Assembly: GCF_000686125.1 (NCBI RefSeq)
Contig: NZ_JMMA01000002.1
Coordinates: 1,798,001-1,862,000 of the forward strand
Source of the DNA: Ruminococcus sp. NK3A76
Lineage (GTDB): Bacteria; Bacillota; Clostridia; Oscillospirales; Ruminococcaceae
DNA length: 64,000 nucleotides
Reading direction: 5' to 3'
Part shown: positions 8,528 through 17,590 of the stretch, in pieces
Layout: every line of letters begins with the position of its first letter
How positions within the stretch are numbered: position 1 is the first letter of the stretch
Position numbers and translations under genes: made by a program
Notes under the pieces: generated by a model
Database searches by the model: none
Seen by the model: only the letters and a program-made list of their open reading frames with translations
Told to the model about the DNA's origin: nothing

Positions 8528-10252
8528 TTATCCGAAATATCTGAATGCCACAACTGCGGTGTCCATTGACACCTCGGCGCTGCCGCGGTATTTTTCAAGG
8601 TCATCCTCCAGCGCCTTAAGGGTATCGTTGAGCGCATACACGCTGCCGGATATGCTGTTCATTCTGCCAACGAGCCTTTCAAGGCCGTATTTTTTGCCGT
8701 TGTCGTTGCTCATCTCGGTCACACCGTATGAGGTAAACAGCACCGTGCTTCCCTGAGACAGCTGTATGGTCTGCTGTTCAAAGGCTATGCCTCGCATCTG
8801 CCCGAGGCAGAAGGGCTGGCTGGCCTTATCGGGAGCATAGTCCTCACCCGGTTTTTTTATGAGAATAGGGGGCATACCAGCATTCACATACCTCATAAGA
8901 CCTGTGCTCAGGTCGATATCGACTATCACGGCGCCCACAGTCATCTCGCTGTCCTTTTTCTCGTTGCTGCAAAGCTGATTGTTTGTATCAAAGGCTATCT
9001 TGCAGGGCGCAGCGCCCGTATTTGCAAAGCTCTTGATATACGATACCGAAAGGATAGAGAACACCATAGACGCAAGGCTGCTGCCAAGCGACTCTCCGAG
9101 CACTATGAACAGATGATCTGTCTTTGTAAAGAAATAGTTGAAAAAGCTGCATTTGTTATACATCGTATGCCCGAGGCTTGCGAACATATCAAAATCGCTC
9201 CGCTCGGGGAATGCGGGGTAGGTTATCTCGCTCGAGACCACGCGGCGCATCTGGTTTGCCACATCAAGGTCTAATTTCAGCCTTTGCTCCTCCGAGGTCT
9301 TTAGCTCTAAATTCTTTGTATAATCAATGACGCTCTGCGCCAGCGAATTGAAATCGTCGGCTATCTGCTCTACCTCGTCATTTGTATGTATATCGGTTAT
9401 AGGCTCATATTCAAGCGTCTCCTTGTTTGAGACAAATTTATTCATATGAGCCGATATGGTGTTTACGGGCTTGACTACCCGAACCTTGATGAATATATAC
9501 GCTATCGCCCAGAAGAGGATATAGTTTAGCAGCGTATTGAAGAGGATCACGCTGTAATCTTTGAATACTGCCAGAACTATCCTGAAGGCGCTGTATTCTA
9601 TGCCCGCGACAGCACACACCGTGCCATCGCTGTACCTGACAGGCGCATACGCCACGAGCACAAAGCCCGATTCGTTTATGGCAGTTTTTTCAAGGGCGAC
9701 GGCCTCATTCGTCTCATAGACCTTTTTTACCGTTTCAAAGGCTCTGCTCTCACCGAAATCGTCGCCGAGATCGTATTCCGAATCACCATTTTTCGGAACA
9801 TCCATCACTATCACCATATCGTTTTTTATCTCGCCGTTCTCATCAAGCTTGGGTTTATATATGAATATATCATCATATTCATCCTCTTTTATAGAGTCGG
9901 TAAGATTATCTTTGACATAATCATAATGATCGTTCTTGCCGTTTTCAAGCCAGTCATCGACAAATTCGCCGTAGCTGGTCATCTGATCCACCATTTTATT
10001 CATCTCATCAATGGACATATCGGAATAGTCTTTGTCTTCGAGAGGCTTTGACAGAGCGGCCTGTATCAAAGACGCATTAATGGTCATGTCCTTACGGATC
10101 TCCTCGACCTTCTCATCATAAAACCCCATAAAGATAGCCGTCATAGTTGAGGTTATGGCGATAACAAATATGATGAGCATGGTCACGAGCACCTTTCTCT
10201 CGAGCTTGCCACGCTTTTTTATCTTATTTTCCAGTTTTTCCTTATGCTTCAA
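8528..10252 (-). CDS. Membrane sensor with HAMP and degenerate PP2C/SpoIIE (RsbU-like) domain
   Basis: Start TTG 10252, with AGAGGTG upstream. The order is a basic N-terminus, TM1 (about 20-44), an extracytoplasmic domain of about 185 residues, TM2 (about 231-254), a HAMP-like linker (VRVVKPVNTISAHMNKF), a coiled coil and an RsbU-type PP2C domain. By eye, the metal-binding motifs are lost: the usual GGDFYDYF aligns with KCSFFNYF, GDVSGKG with GESLGSS, and TDGVTE with SYGVTE. The fold-defining parts (YVNAGMPPILI, VTEMSNDNGKKYGLERL) remain. It is probably a signal-receiving pseudophosphatase. It is followed closely by the AAA+ ATPase and preceded by a degenerate cyclase. Confidence 0.82.
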   Translation of the reverse strand: MKHKEKLENKIKKRGKLERKVLVTMLIIFVIAITSTMTAIFMGFYDEKVEEIRKDMTINASLIQAALSKPLEDKDYSDMSIDEMNKMVDQMTSYGEFVDDWLENGKNDHYDYVKDNLTDSIKEDEYDDIFIYKPKLDENGEIKNDMVIVMDVPKNGDSEYDLGDDFGESRAFETVKKVYETNEAVALEKTAINESGFVLVAYAPVRYSDGTVCAVAGIEYSAFRIVLAVFKDYSVILFNTLLNYILFWAIAYIFIKVRVVKPVNTISAHMNKFVSNKETLEYEPITDIHTNDEVEQIADDFNSLAQSVIDYTKNLELKTSEEQRLKLDLDVANQMRRVVSSEITYPAFPERSDFDMFASLGHTMYNKCSFFNYFFTKTDHLFIVLGESLGSSLASMVFSILSVSYIKSFANTGAAPCKIAFDTNNQLCSNEKKDSEMTVGAVIVDIDLSTGLMRYVNAGMPPILIKKPGEDYAPDKASQPFCLGQMRGIAFEQQTIQLSQGSTVLFTSYGVTEMSNDNGKKYGLERLVGRMNSISGSVYALNDTLKALEDDLEKYRGSAEVSMDTAVVAFRYFG

Positions 10253-10274
10253 TCAAAACACCTCTGAATCAGCC

Positions 10275-11078
10275 TTACCATATCTCGAGATACTTCTTCT
10301 CATTATCGTCAGTCTCGTCTGCCATACAGTTATCGCACTTGAAAACATACTGCTTTGCCGCCGCATCGTTCCTGTCCGCCTTAAGTATCTCTATAAAATA
10401 CGTTCTTGCCTCGAGATAAGCGCCCTTCAAAAACAGCTTGACGCCTGTCTCGAAAAAAAGCCTGCTGCGCATCTTGCTGTATTTCGTATCGGCAAGATCG
10501 CCGTCATAGACATCATATATCTCCTCGGATATGTCTGCAGACTTATGGTATATCATTCCGAGCCTGCGGCTGTTGAACTGCTTGCTGCCCGAGAGCCGCG
10601 CCATAGCATCGCCCGTGACAAGTATGCGGGAGTTATATTTCTGAGCGCTCTCGCTTAAAGCCGTCACGGTATCCATAGTTTCCGACATCATAAGCGGCAT
10701 ACACAGATCCTTATAGCCCACAGTCCCCAAGCAAAGGCTGCCGTAGCCTATGCCTATGCCGATACCCTTGAAAAGCTCTCTGCGCTCTCTGAGTGCTGCG
10801 TCCTGACAAAGGGTTATGGCAAACTGCAGGGCATCGTTGCAGTCATGCTCGAACATGGCGGCTATCCCGCGTCTGGTTATACACAAAAGCCTTCCGTTAT
10901 ACTTTTCAAGGGTATGGCCGACGTCCTCGGTCTGCATATTTATAAGGGTGATATGCCCCGCATCGGTGCCTATCTTGATCTTATCTCTGAAAAAGGCCGT
11001 CGAAACATTCACTATAACGGTCTCGACCACCTCGGACTTTCCCGGCGCAAAGGGTATGCCATATTGTTGTTTTTCCAT
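10275..11078 (-). CDS. Degenerate class III nucleotidyl cyclase-domain protein
   Basis: 267 residues. The segment KGIGIGIGYGSLCLGTVGY followed by a long helix and YNSRILVTGDA matches the core of class III adenylyl/guanylyl cyclase domains (iGIh.G.v..G.vG...ilvs). The catalytic positions are gone by eye: the first metal Asp (usually aDI.GFT) reads VNVSTAFF, the second (GDG) reads RRG, and the Asn/Arg pair of VNLAARLE reads MDTVTALSE. It is therefore probably a binding or regulatory pseudo-cyclase. The C-terminal 70 residues include a TPR-like helix pair (LFLKGAYLEARTYFIEILKAD) and a CDNC pair. It lies between the PAAR-like gene and the membrane pseudophosphatase. Confidence 0.75.
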   Translation of the reverse strand: MEKQQYGIPFAPGKSEVVETVIVNVSTAFFRDKIKIGTDAGHITLINMQTEDVGHTLEKYNGRLLCITRRGIAAMFEHDCNDALQFAITLCQDAALRERRELFKGIGIGIGYGSLCLGTVGYKDLCMPLMMSETMDTVTALSESAQKYNSRILVTGDAMARLSGSKQFNSRRLGMIYHKSADISEEIYDVYDGDLADTKYSKMRSRLFFETGVKLFLKGAYLEARTYFIEILKADRNDAAAKQYVFKCDNCMADETDDNEKKYLEIW

Positions 11079-11101
11079 TTACAGCGTTTCCTTTCGTAGT
11101 G

Positions 11102-11488
11102 TCACGGCACCATGATATTTGTCGTGCCGGGGTTGGTTATCTGAATGACCCCGCCCCAGTTGCACATGAGCTTACAGTTATTGTCAAGCGCAGGCTGCCC
11201 GCCTATTAGCACAGTCGGCGCACCCGGCACCCACGGCGCAGTGGTCACAGGCATACAGGGCATAGGTGTGAGCACGCCCATAGCCGCCGAAGTCGCGGCA
11301 GCCACCGTAGGGTTTCCAAGGCATGAGCACATACCGAAGGGCATTATATTGACCATAGGCTTATTATCCATGATATTTGCAAGGGGCATCGAGGTAAGTG
11401 TTTTGTTCATCGGCAAAACATTAAAGGTAGAGGGGGCTGCCCCGAATGAGCAGGCAAGCATAGCGCCGCCGCACACTGCAATAGCCAT
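11102..11488 (-). CDS. PAAR-like tip protein (DUF4280)
   Basis: 128 residues, beginning MAIAVCGGAMLACSFG and containing PFGMCSCLGNP, then MPCMPVTTAPWVPGAP and LDNNCKLMCNWGGVI. This is the DUF4280 pattern, a PAAR-like family with conserved Cys residues found in Gram-positive CIS and toxin loci. In the family it is expected to cap the spike tip or to be coupled to effectors. It is encoded well away from the gp5-like spike gene (24278-25057), beside the DUF4255 gene. GGAAAGGAAG is the RBS. Confidence 0.88.
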   Translation of the reverse strand: MAIAVCGGAMLACSFGAAPSTFNVLPMNKTLTSMPLANIMDNKPMVNIMPFGMCSCLGNPTVAAATSAAMGVLTPMPCMPVTTAPWVPGAPTVLIGGQPALDNNCKLMCNWGGVIQITNPGTTNIMVP

Positions 11489-11511
11489 ATTATGTTACTT
11501 CCTTTCCGTGT

Positions 11512-12282
11512 TCACTTGACAAGCTCTGCTTTCACATAGGTATCATTACCGATGTCGATGGTTTTTTGTATCAACTTACCGTCAGCCGGGCTTTGAGCCT
11601 CGCACACAAGTGTTCCGCCGCCTTTTTTGATGAGCAGCATAAAATTCCCGCTGCTGTCTGCCCTGCACTCACACACCTGAATGACTGCCGTACCTATCTT
11701 CGGGTAGTCTGCCGTCAGCTCACCCGAGAGCTTGTATTCGCTTCTTTCCTTATTTACGGCAGCAGTCACCCTTACATACTCGCCCTTATCATCGGATGAT
11801 GCTATCTTTAACAGCCTGCCCTCGATATTTTCATCGGAGCCTGTATATATGCCTATGACGCCGCTGCCCTTTTTCGCATCATGCAAAAGCTTAAGTGCGC
11901 CCGATTTATCGCCGCTCCATACCCTGACTGCTGCATCGGGGAAAGCTTTTCCCTCGATCCTGACCGTACCCAACGACACGGGGTAGAGCTTGTTCGGCAG
12001 CAGCCTTATTATAAGGTTGCCGCAGGTCTTATCATCAGCCGTGAAGGGCACCTGCGTCCTTGCATACTGCCCGCCCTCTGCGATAATGGTATGCTCACCC
12101 GCAGGCAGGTCGGTGAAAATGCTTATGCCGTCACTTTTCTTTATGGGGGGCTTATGGCCTTCTATCCAGACTCTTGCGTTGCTGCCCTTAACAGGCAGGC
12201 CTGTCAGGTCGTCTATAAGCTGCACCGCCGCCGAAACACGAGTTAGTATTCGCCTTGAACGCGAGCCAAACCATTCACTCAT
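11512..12282 (-). CDS. Beta-domain protein (carboxypeptidase-regulatory-like) of the CIS operon
   Basis: ATG at 12282 is preferred to the TTG one codon earlier because of AAGGGTGAG spacing; 256 residues. Residues 10-100 look like a carboxypeptidase regulatory-like or transthyretin-like fold (LIDDLTGLPVKG, FTDLPAGEHTIIAEGGQY). A second beta-rich half has repeated strand-turn patterns (GTVRIEGKAFPDAAVRVW). There is no signal peptide, so it is likely a particle or cytoplasmic component. It lies between DUF4255 and DUF4280 genes. I recognise no precise function. Confidence 0.65.
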   Translation of the reverse strand: MSEWFGSRSRRILTRVSAAVQLIDDLTGLPVKGSNARVWIEGHKPPIKKSDGISIFTDLPAGEHTIIAEGGQYARTQVPFTADDKTCGNLIIRLLPNKLYPVSLGTVRIEGKAFPDAAVRVWSGDKSGALKLLHDAKKGSGVIGIYTGSDENIEGRLLKIASSDDKGEYVRVTAAVNKERSEYKLSGELTADYPKIGTAVIQVCECRADSSGNFMLLIKKGGGTLVCEAQSPADGKLIQKTIDIGNDTYVKAELVK

Positions 12283-12304
12283 CAAAACTCACCCTTCTTA
12301 CTGC

Positions 12305-12892
12305 TCATACACCGTTTCGGTCACCAAGCTGACCGAATACGAAATCGGTCTCCTTAACTCTTGTGATCTCTCTGATCTTCTCTGATTCTATCTCTACGGG
12401 GTATACCTTATAGAATACCGACAGCTTATAGGGCTGATCGGGGATATTCCATATACGGTGCTTTTCCTCGTTATCGAGATCGAGCATCTCTATGCGCGGG
12501 AGAAAATGCATATTTTCAAAAACCTTGCCGTAAAGCTCGGGCTTCATAACGGGGTTGCCCTCGAGCAGCTGCATAGCACGCCCTATCATCTTAGCCTCTT
12601 CGAGAGAGCGGAACTTTATATCGCTCGACGAATAGGCGGTTATCATATAATAAAGATCGAGAAAGAACGAAGGAGCCTGCATCTTATCGCTGCCTATGGG
12701 TATCTCCTTAGGGTCGATATCATTATTGCGTCTCATATCGTAAAGGGTAATGCCGAGGCTTATATCTCCCCTGTCGGAGGGATGGCAGACACCTATCCCC
12801 TCGGAATTGGGTATGATATCAGGCACCATGCCTTCACGAAGCAGTCTGACAAGTGCATCACCTATATCTGAAATGATATTATAATTTGCCAT
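12305..12892 (-). CDS. DUF4255 protein (Afp16/Pvc16-like tail terminator)
   Basis: 195 residues from ATG 12892, which follows AGAGGTG; a GTG four codons upstream has no RBS. The N-terminal pattern ISDIGDALVRLLREGM, the SLGITLYDM segment and the central LDLYYMITAYS match DUF4255, the family of the Afp16/Pvc16 tube-sheath terminator. Expected role: capping the tube and sheath at the particle end and fixing its length. It follows the membrane MORN protein by 12 bp. Confidence 0.88.
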   Translation of the reverse strand: MANYNIISDIGDALVRLLREGMVPDIIPNSEGIGVCHPSDRGDISLGITLYDMRRNNDIDPKEIPIGSDKMQAPSFFLDLYYMITAYSSSDIKFRSLEEAKMIGRAMQLLEGNPVMKPELYGKVFENMHFLPRIEMLDLDNEEKHRIWNIPDQPYKLSVFYKVYPVEIESEKIREITRVKETDFVFGQLGDRNGV

Positions 12893-12904
12893 ATCAAGCA
12901 CCTC

Positions 12905-14824
12905 TCACTTTGTTGCTTTGCTTTCGTCTGTCTTGCTGTCTTGCTTGCTGTCATCGGTCTTTTCTTCCTCGGGGGGCTTTGTGGTATCCTTTATCACATC
13001 TCCGTTTTGAGAGTAGAGTATGCCCGCATCGTATTGGCCGAGCTTGAAGGTGCCCTCATATTTAAGCTCACCACTTTGGTAAAACTCACGCCCCTCGCCG
13101 TCATACTTGCCGTTATAGAAGCCGCCGTCATACAAAAGCTCTCCGTTTTGGTCAAACAGCTTGCCGCTGCCCTGATACTTTCCGCCGTAGGTCTCGCCGT
13201 CATATATAAGCGTTCCCTTAGCGTTAAAGAGCTTGCCTGCGCCCTGATACTTGCCCTGATAGAACTCTCCGTCATAGATAAGAGCGCCGCTTTTATCAAA
13301 CAGCTTTCCCGCGCCCTGATATTTGCCCTGATAAAACTCTCCGTCATAGACGAGCTTACTGTTTTCATACAGCTTGCCCTTGCCGTCATATTTTCCGTCG
13401 GCAATCTCTCCCTCGTATATCTTCCTGCCCTTATTATTATAAACGATACCCGTGCCGTTCTTTTTGCCGTCAACGAAATCGCCAGCATACACGAGCTTAC
13501 CGTTTGAATAGAGCTTGCCCTTGCCGTTATACTTTTTACCTGTTATCTCACCGACATACTTTATCTTTCCGTTTTCATCATAAAGCGTCGTTGTTCCGTC
13601 AACCACACTTCCGTTGCCGATAGTGCCGTTTGATAGCACAGCACCCTTTTTGTCATAGAATGTTCCCGTTCCGAGCGGCTTGCCCATAGAGAAACCGCCG
13701 CTGTAATACAGTACACCGTTTTTATAAAGCGAGCCGTTTCCGTTATACTGAGAATCGGTAAACTCACCGCTGTAAACGAGCACGCCGTTATCATACTGCT
13801 TGCCTTGGCCGTTGAATTTTCCATCCTCAAACTCTCCCGTATACACAACGCCCTGCTCGTTCATAAGCGTGCCGAGACCGTTATACATACCGTTATCGAA
13901 GCTGCCGTCATATACGAGGTTATCACCGCTGTAAAGCTTGCCGCTGCCCGAGTATACATTTGACTTGAATTCGCCGCTGTAAACGAGCTTGCCGGTGCTC
14001 GTATCGTAAAGCTCGCCCTTGCCGCTGTATTCGTTATTGACAAAGCCGCCGCTGTATTCAACAGCGCCCGACGAGGCAGAATACTTTTTGCCGCTGCCGT
14101 TATATACGCCGTTTTCAAACACGCCGTCATATATGACCTTGCCGCTCTTTTCGTCATAGAGCCTGCCGTTGCCGTTATACATACCGCTTGCAAGCTGCCC
14201 CGAATACTTTATATTGCCGTTTTCATAGAAGAGCGTTCCCTCGCCCTCATACATATTGGCATTGAAGCTGCCTGTATATTCGATACTGCCGTCGGGGTAA
14301 TAGAGCTTTCCGTAGCCGGAGTATTCGCCCTTTTTGAACTCACCGACATATACAAGCTCACCGTCATAGTTATAAAGCGTTCCCTCGCCCTCTATGCTGC
14401 CGTTTTCAAGCCTGCCCTCAAAGAGCATATCATCAAGCTGCACGGTAGTATATAGACGCACCTTGCCCGTATAGCCGACAGCGTCCTCACTGTTGACCCA
14501 CATCGACTTTGTGAAGAACTTACTCACGAGCCACGGCACGCCGAGCTGCACAAACAGCGCAGCACCCAATATCATCAGCAGCAATACTATGTAAACGAGC
14601 TTTTTGGCTACCAGCTTATCGCCGACCACATAATACTGATCTATCGACGTAGGCTTTGAGGTTATACCCTTTGATTCCTTTTTTACATCGGTCGCAACCT
14701 TTGTGACGATATTCTGCGGATTGAGCTGTCTTAAGACTCTTCGCCCGAACAGCGCGATCGGCGTGATGAATATTCTTTCTATTTTTCTAAGAAATAGCTT
14801 AAAAGCGCTGAACAGGTCAAACAT
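12905..14824 (-). CDS. Membrane-anchored MORN-repeat protein
   Basis: 639 residues. A basic N-terminus (LRKIERI, FGRRVLRQ) leads to one membrane segment at about 75-99 (YIVLLLMILGAALFVQLG). Some 500 residues of MORN repeats of about 23 residues follow (YDGEFYQGKYQGAGKLF and variants, over 20 units), then an acidic Thr/Lys tail. By the positive-inside rule the repeat domain would be outside the membrane (inference). MORN repeats form elongated beta solenoids that act as scaffolds or bind lipid. Such a protein is not part of the classical Afp/Pvc set, and together with the adjoining membrane pseudokinase it suggests a membrane-linked CIS. Confidence 0.85.
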   Translation of the reverse strand: MFDLFSAFKLFLRKIERIFITPIALFGRRVLRQLNPQNIVTKVATDVKKESKGITSKPTSIDQYYVVGDKLVAKKLVYIVLLLMILGAALFVQLGVPWLVSKFFTKSMWVNSEDAVGYTGKVRLYTTVQLDDMLFEGRLENGSIEGEGTLYNYDGELVYVGEFKKGEYSGYGKLYYPDGSIEYTGSFNANMYEGEGTLFYENGNIKYSGQLASGMYNGNGRLYDEKSGKVIYDGVFENGVYNGSGKKYSASSGAVEYSGGFVNNEYSGKGELYDTSTGKLVYSGEFKSNVYSGSGKLYSGDNLVYDGSFDNGMYNGLGTLMNEQGVVYTGEFEDGKFNGQGKQYDNGVLVYSGEFTDSQYNGNGSLYKNGVLYYSGGFSMGKPLGTGTFYDKKGAVLSNGTIGNGSVVDGTTTLYDENGKIKYVGEITGKKYNGKGKLYSNGKLVYAGDFVDGKKNGTGIVYNNKGRKIYEGEIADGKYDGKGKLYENSKLVYDGEFYQGKYQGAGKLFDKSGALIYDGEFYQGKYQGAGKLFNAKGTLIYDGETYGGKYQGSGKLFDQNGELLYDGGFYNGKYDGEGREFYQSGELKYEGTFKLGQYDAGILYSQNGDVIKDTTKPPEEEKTDDSKQDSKTDESKATK

Positions 14825-14834
14825 AATAAAACAC

Positions 14835-15686
14835 TCACTTGTCCTTATCTATCGTTACGGTGCCTATGCTGTCGAAATTCGGCTCCTCATTTTCGGAGCT
14901 TTTCGATTTTTTAATAGCAAACACGAGATATGCCACGGCAGCAGCCAAAAGTGCGATTATCAGCACTTTTTTGAGCACCTTCCAAACCTTCTTTATCTTA
15001 TCCCACAGCTTATACCATATCGACTTAGGCTCCTCATTTCCTGCATTCCTCTCGATAAGAGCCGTCATCATCATATAATACCTGCTGTAAAGCTCTATCA
15101 TGCCCGCACCGCCAAGCTCGGACATCTCCTTATAAAACTCAATAAGCTCATCGGGCACCTTGCGCTCTATCTCACGTGCAAAGACAGTTTTGAAAAACTG
15201 CTCAGCCCTTTTTACGGGGGCGCACTCCCTCTGACCTGTTATATCCTCAATGGGATAATTAAAGCTCAGGGTCATATCGGGGGCAACTATGATATTTTTT
15301 TCATCAAAGCATTTATCGAGAAAATAATCGGGTATATCGAGAAGCACCGCCCGCTCGAGTATCTTACGAAACAGCTCGAGCCGTTCTCTTAAGGGTGCGG
15401 CCTCGGTATCGCTCTTATCCGCAAGGGTAATCCCCTGAGTATATTTCATCACTATACAAAGAGAGTTATCAAACATAAAATGCTCTTTATAATCGGTGAA
15501 CACCTCGGGGTCTACCTGCTCACTCAGCCACGCAACAAGCTCGGGTATCTCCGACTTATCCTTAAGTCTGAGCACTCGGCAAAGTCCGCCGGTCTCTTCA
15601 TCGGAGCATATATATACATCGTATTTGTCGTTGCTTTCGAAAACACTTGTCACGGGGTACTGATGCCCGTAGGTATATATGACCAA
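14835..15686 (-). CDS. Pseudokinase-like protein with C-terminal membrane segment
   Basis: Start TTG 15686, eight bases after AAAGGAGG; 283 residues. The N-terminal 150 residues follow a protein-kinase order: a glycine-poor loop region, CRVLRLKDK in place of the VAIK strand, a hinge LCIVMKYTQGITL, and EKNIIVAPDMTLSFNYPIED where HRD...N and DFG would be. The HRD and DFG motifs are absent, so no kinase activity is expected. A membrane helix (KVLIIALLAAAVAYLVFAIK, about 236-256) and a short acidic tail end the protein. The architecture recalls EssB/YukC of type VII secretion, a pseudokinase plus one TM, by analogy only. It overlaps nothing and precedes the MORN gene by 10 bp. Confidence 0.65.
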   Translation of the reverse strand: MVIYTYGHQYPVTSVFESNDKYDVYICSDEETGGLCRVLRLKDKSEIPELVAWLSEQVDPEVFTDYKEHFMFDNSLCIVMKYTQGITLADKSDTEAAPLRERLELFRKILERAVLLDIPDYFLDKCFDEKNIIVAPDMTLSFNYPIEDITGQRECAPVKRAEQFFKTVFAREIERKVPDELIEFYKEMSELGGAGMIELYSRYYMMMTALIERNAGNEEPKSIWYKLWDKIKKVWKVLKKVLIIALLAAAVAYLVFAIKKSKSSENEEPNFDSIGTVTIDKDK

Positions 15687-15874
15687 CTGCTTCGCCTCCT
15701 TTGCTTGATGTTTTTAGTATGTGTTTAGAGAGATAAATCGGAAGTTGTGTAACCCCTCCGTCACGGCGGCGGTGGTGGAGGGGTTTCGCAAAGGCAAGGC
15801 TTTCGGGCGGGGGGCTTTACGGTCGCCACCCTAGCCCCCTTCGGACTGCCGCTCACACATCTAACCTCTTACCT
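15687..15874. repeat. GC-rich intergenic repeat-like segment inside the CIS operon
   Basis: This is the only large gap between 454 and 33990. It contains GC-rich inverted segments (AACCCCTCC against GGAGGGGTT at about 15751-15787; GGGGGGCT against AGCCCCC) and a short tandem tract built on TAACCTCT at about 15860-15880. No gene is visible. It resembles interspersed GC-rich repeats of Ruminococcus-type genomes, and might partly terminate or stabilise the transcript. Confidence 0.5.
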
Positions 15875-17581
15875 CTAACCTCTGACCACTACCATAATGG
15901 ACGCCTTGACGTCGGGGTAAACGGCGCTCTGAGCTATCACCTCGTAAACGCCCTCGACATTGGGAGCGGTATACATACCGTTTGAGTCTATCTCGCCGCC
16001 CGCGGCGGGTGAAACAGACCAGCGCACCGTCTTGTTGGTCATATTGCTGCACACAGCCTCCAGATACTTCGTCTCCCTCGGTCTGATGACAAGTGAGTTG
16101 GGCTTTATGGTGATCTTCATATTTCTCTTTTCGGCGGCCTTTTCGTCAAAATCACGGATAGCCGTCCATTTTACATCTATATAGCCCTGAAGGGTCGTCG
16201 ATCTTGTCTTGACGCCCACTATGAAGCTGCCGCGTGCGGGGTCGAGCTTTGCGGCAAGCTCATACTGCGTTTCCTCCTCGCGGAACACAGAGGGGCTGCC
16301 ATAGATAGTACCCGATTCTGTCACTGCCGCAAGTATTATCGTCACGCTGCCAAGCCCGATACCGTGGTATATCTCGTCAGAGAAGAACACACGGTTTTTA
16401 AGGCTGCCCTCGTTGAGATTTATCCTGCAAACGCCGCTTGCGATCTCTGTCGGCCTATATGTGCGGCCGGGCTTATCATCCACAGCAGCGGCAGGAGAAT
16501 AGCTGCTCTTTTTGCCGTAGCTTCTTTCGTTCCTGCCCAAAGCGCTCAGAAGCATATTGCTCGTAACATACTGCCCGAAGGGAACATTTACGATACTGTC
16601 AATTATAGATGTGCCCACCGAGCTTACAAGGTTTATCCTTGCAAGATAGAGCCTCTGCCCAAGGGTTTTTCGCAGCTCGGTATCCATACTGTGATCGAAA
16701 CTCTCCAAGGCTATCGCATCATACAGATCCCTGTCGGTTATCTTAACTGACGAGCTGCCCGATATCTCGCCCTCGACGGGGGTCTTATCATAAGCTATCT
16801 TAAAGGTCGAGCCGTCGGGGGTGGCCGTTGCGTCGGTGTCGTTAACATTGGCGGCGGTAAGATCATAAGTCAGGGTATATTTGCCCGTCTTTTCAAGCAG
16901 CTTTTCATCGAAATTGACCTTGAGCACCGAGCTGCCGTCAGCTTCACAGTTAAGGCACACAAGCTGTATATCGTAAGAAAATGCAGTGAACTGCCTTGAA
17001 TACGTCTCTATCTCTACTCTGAACGGGAATGAGGTATCGGGGTTTACAAATCTCGGCATAACATGGCGTATGCGCACGCTGCCGTTCCAGAACACCGTCA
17101 CCGACTGTTCATAGACATTATCGGTGCTGTTTATATCGTCCTCAGGCTCGCTCGTGGTGAGATAAAGGTTATAGCCCTCCTTTATCCTGTCCGAGTTTTC
17201 GCCGCTGCCCGAGACTATATTATGTGCAGCACCCTTTGCGCCCTCGCTGTACTCTATGCACAAATACACATAAGCGCTGCTGCCTGTATTTAACGAAGTA
17301 TCAAAGCCGCTGAGCATACCGAGTTTCTTTGTTACGGGCTTATCGACAACTATCTCGCGCCCCGTGGTATCGAATGCCATGCCGCTCTCTACCGAAATGG
17401 TGGTATCGTCAACTCTGACGACGTTTAGGCCGCAGACTACGCCCACACCGTGTACAAGGCGATTTATCAGCCTTCTCTTATCGTCCATATACTTCTGCTC
17501 GGAATTGAAATCCTCAACGCTTAAAAGCTTTCCGTAAAAATAATTGTTCCTCTCAAATGGATAAAGCTGTGTGTTTTTCAT
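15875..17581 (-). CDS. Conserved CIS baseplate/fibre-region protein with Ig-like C-terminus
   Basis: 568 residues, ATG with GAGGAG six bases upstream. The N-terminus (RNNYFYGKLLSVEDFNSEQ, then NRLVHGVGVVCGLNV and ALD/AFDTTGREIVV) is a pattern I know from uncharacterised proteins next to tail protein I genes in CIS clusters. The C-terminal 85 residues look like a bacterial Ig-like domain (RWSVSPAAGGEIDSNGMYTA... then VMVVVRG-type end). No membrane segment. Probably a structural baseplate or fibre-related protein; a receptor-binding role for the Ig-like end is possible but unproven. Confidence 0.75.
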   Translation of the reverse strand: MKNTQLYPFERNNYFYGKLLSVEDFNSEQKYMDDKRRLINRLVHGVGVVCGLNVVRVDDTTISVESGMAFDTTGREIVVDKPVTKKLGMLSGFDTSLNTGSSAYVYLCIEYSEGAKGAAHNIVSGSGENSDRIKEGYNLYLTTSEPEDDINSTDNVYEQSVTVFWNGSVRIRHVMPRFVNPDTSFPFRVEIETYSRQFTAFSYDIQLVCLNCEADGSSVLKVNFDEKLLEKTGKYTLTYDLTAANVNDTDATATPDGSTFKIAYDKTPVEGEISGSSSVKITDRDLYDAIALESFDHSMDTELRKTLGQRLYLARINLVSSVGTSIIDSIVNVPFGQYVTSNMLLSALGRNERSYGKKSSYSPAAAVDDKPGRTYRPTEIASGVCRINLNEGSLKNRVFFSDEIYHGIGLGSVTIILAAVTESGTIYGSPSVFREEETQYELAAKLDPARGSFIVGVKTRSTTLQGYIDVKWTAIRDFDEKAAEKRNMKITIKPNSLVIRPRETKYLEAVCSNMTNKTVRWSVSPAAGGEIDSNGMYTAPNVEGVYEVIAQSAVYPDVKASIMVVVRG

Positions 17582-17590
17582 ATTATCTCC

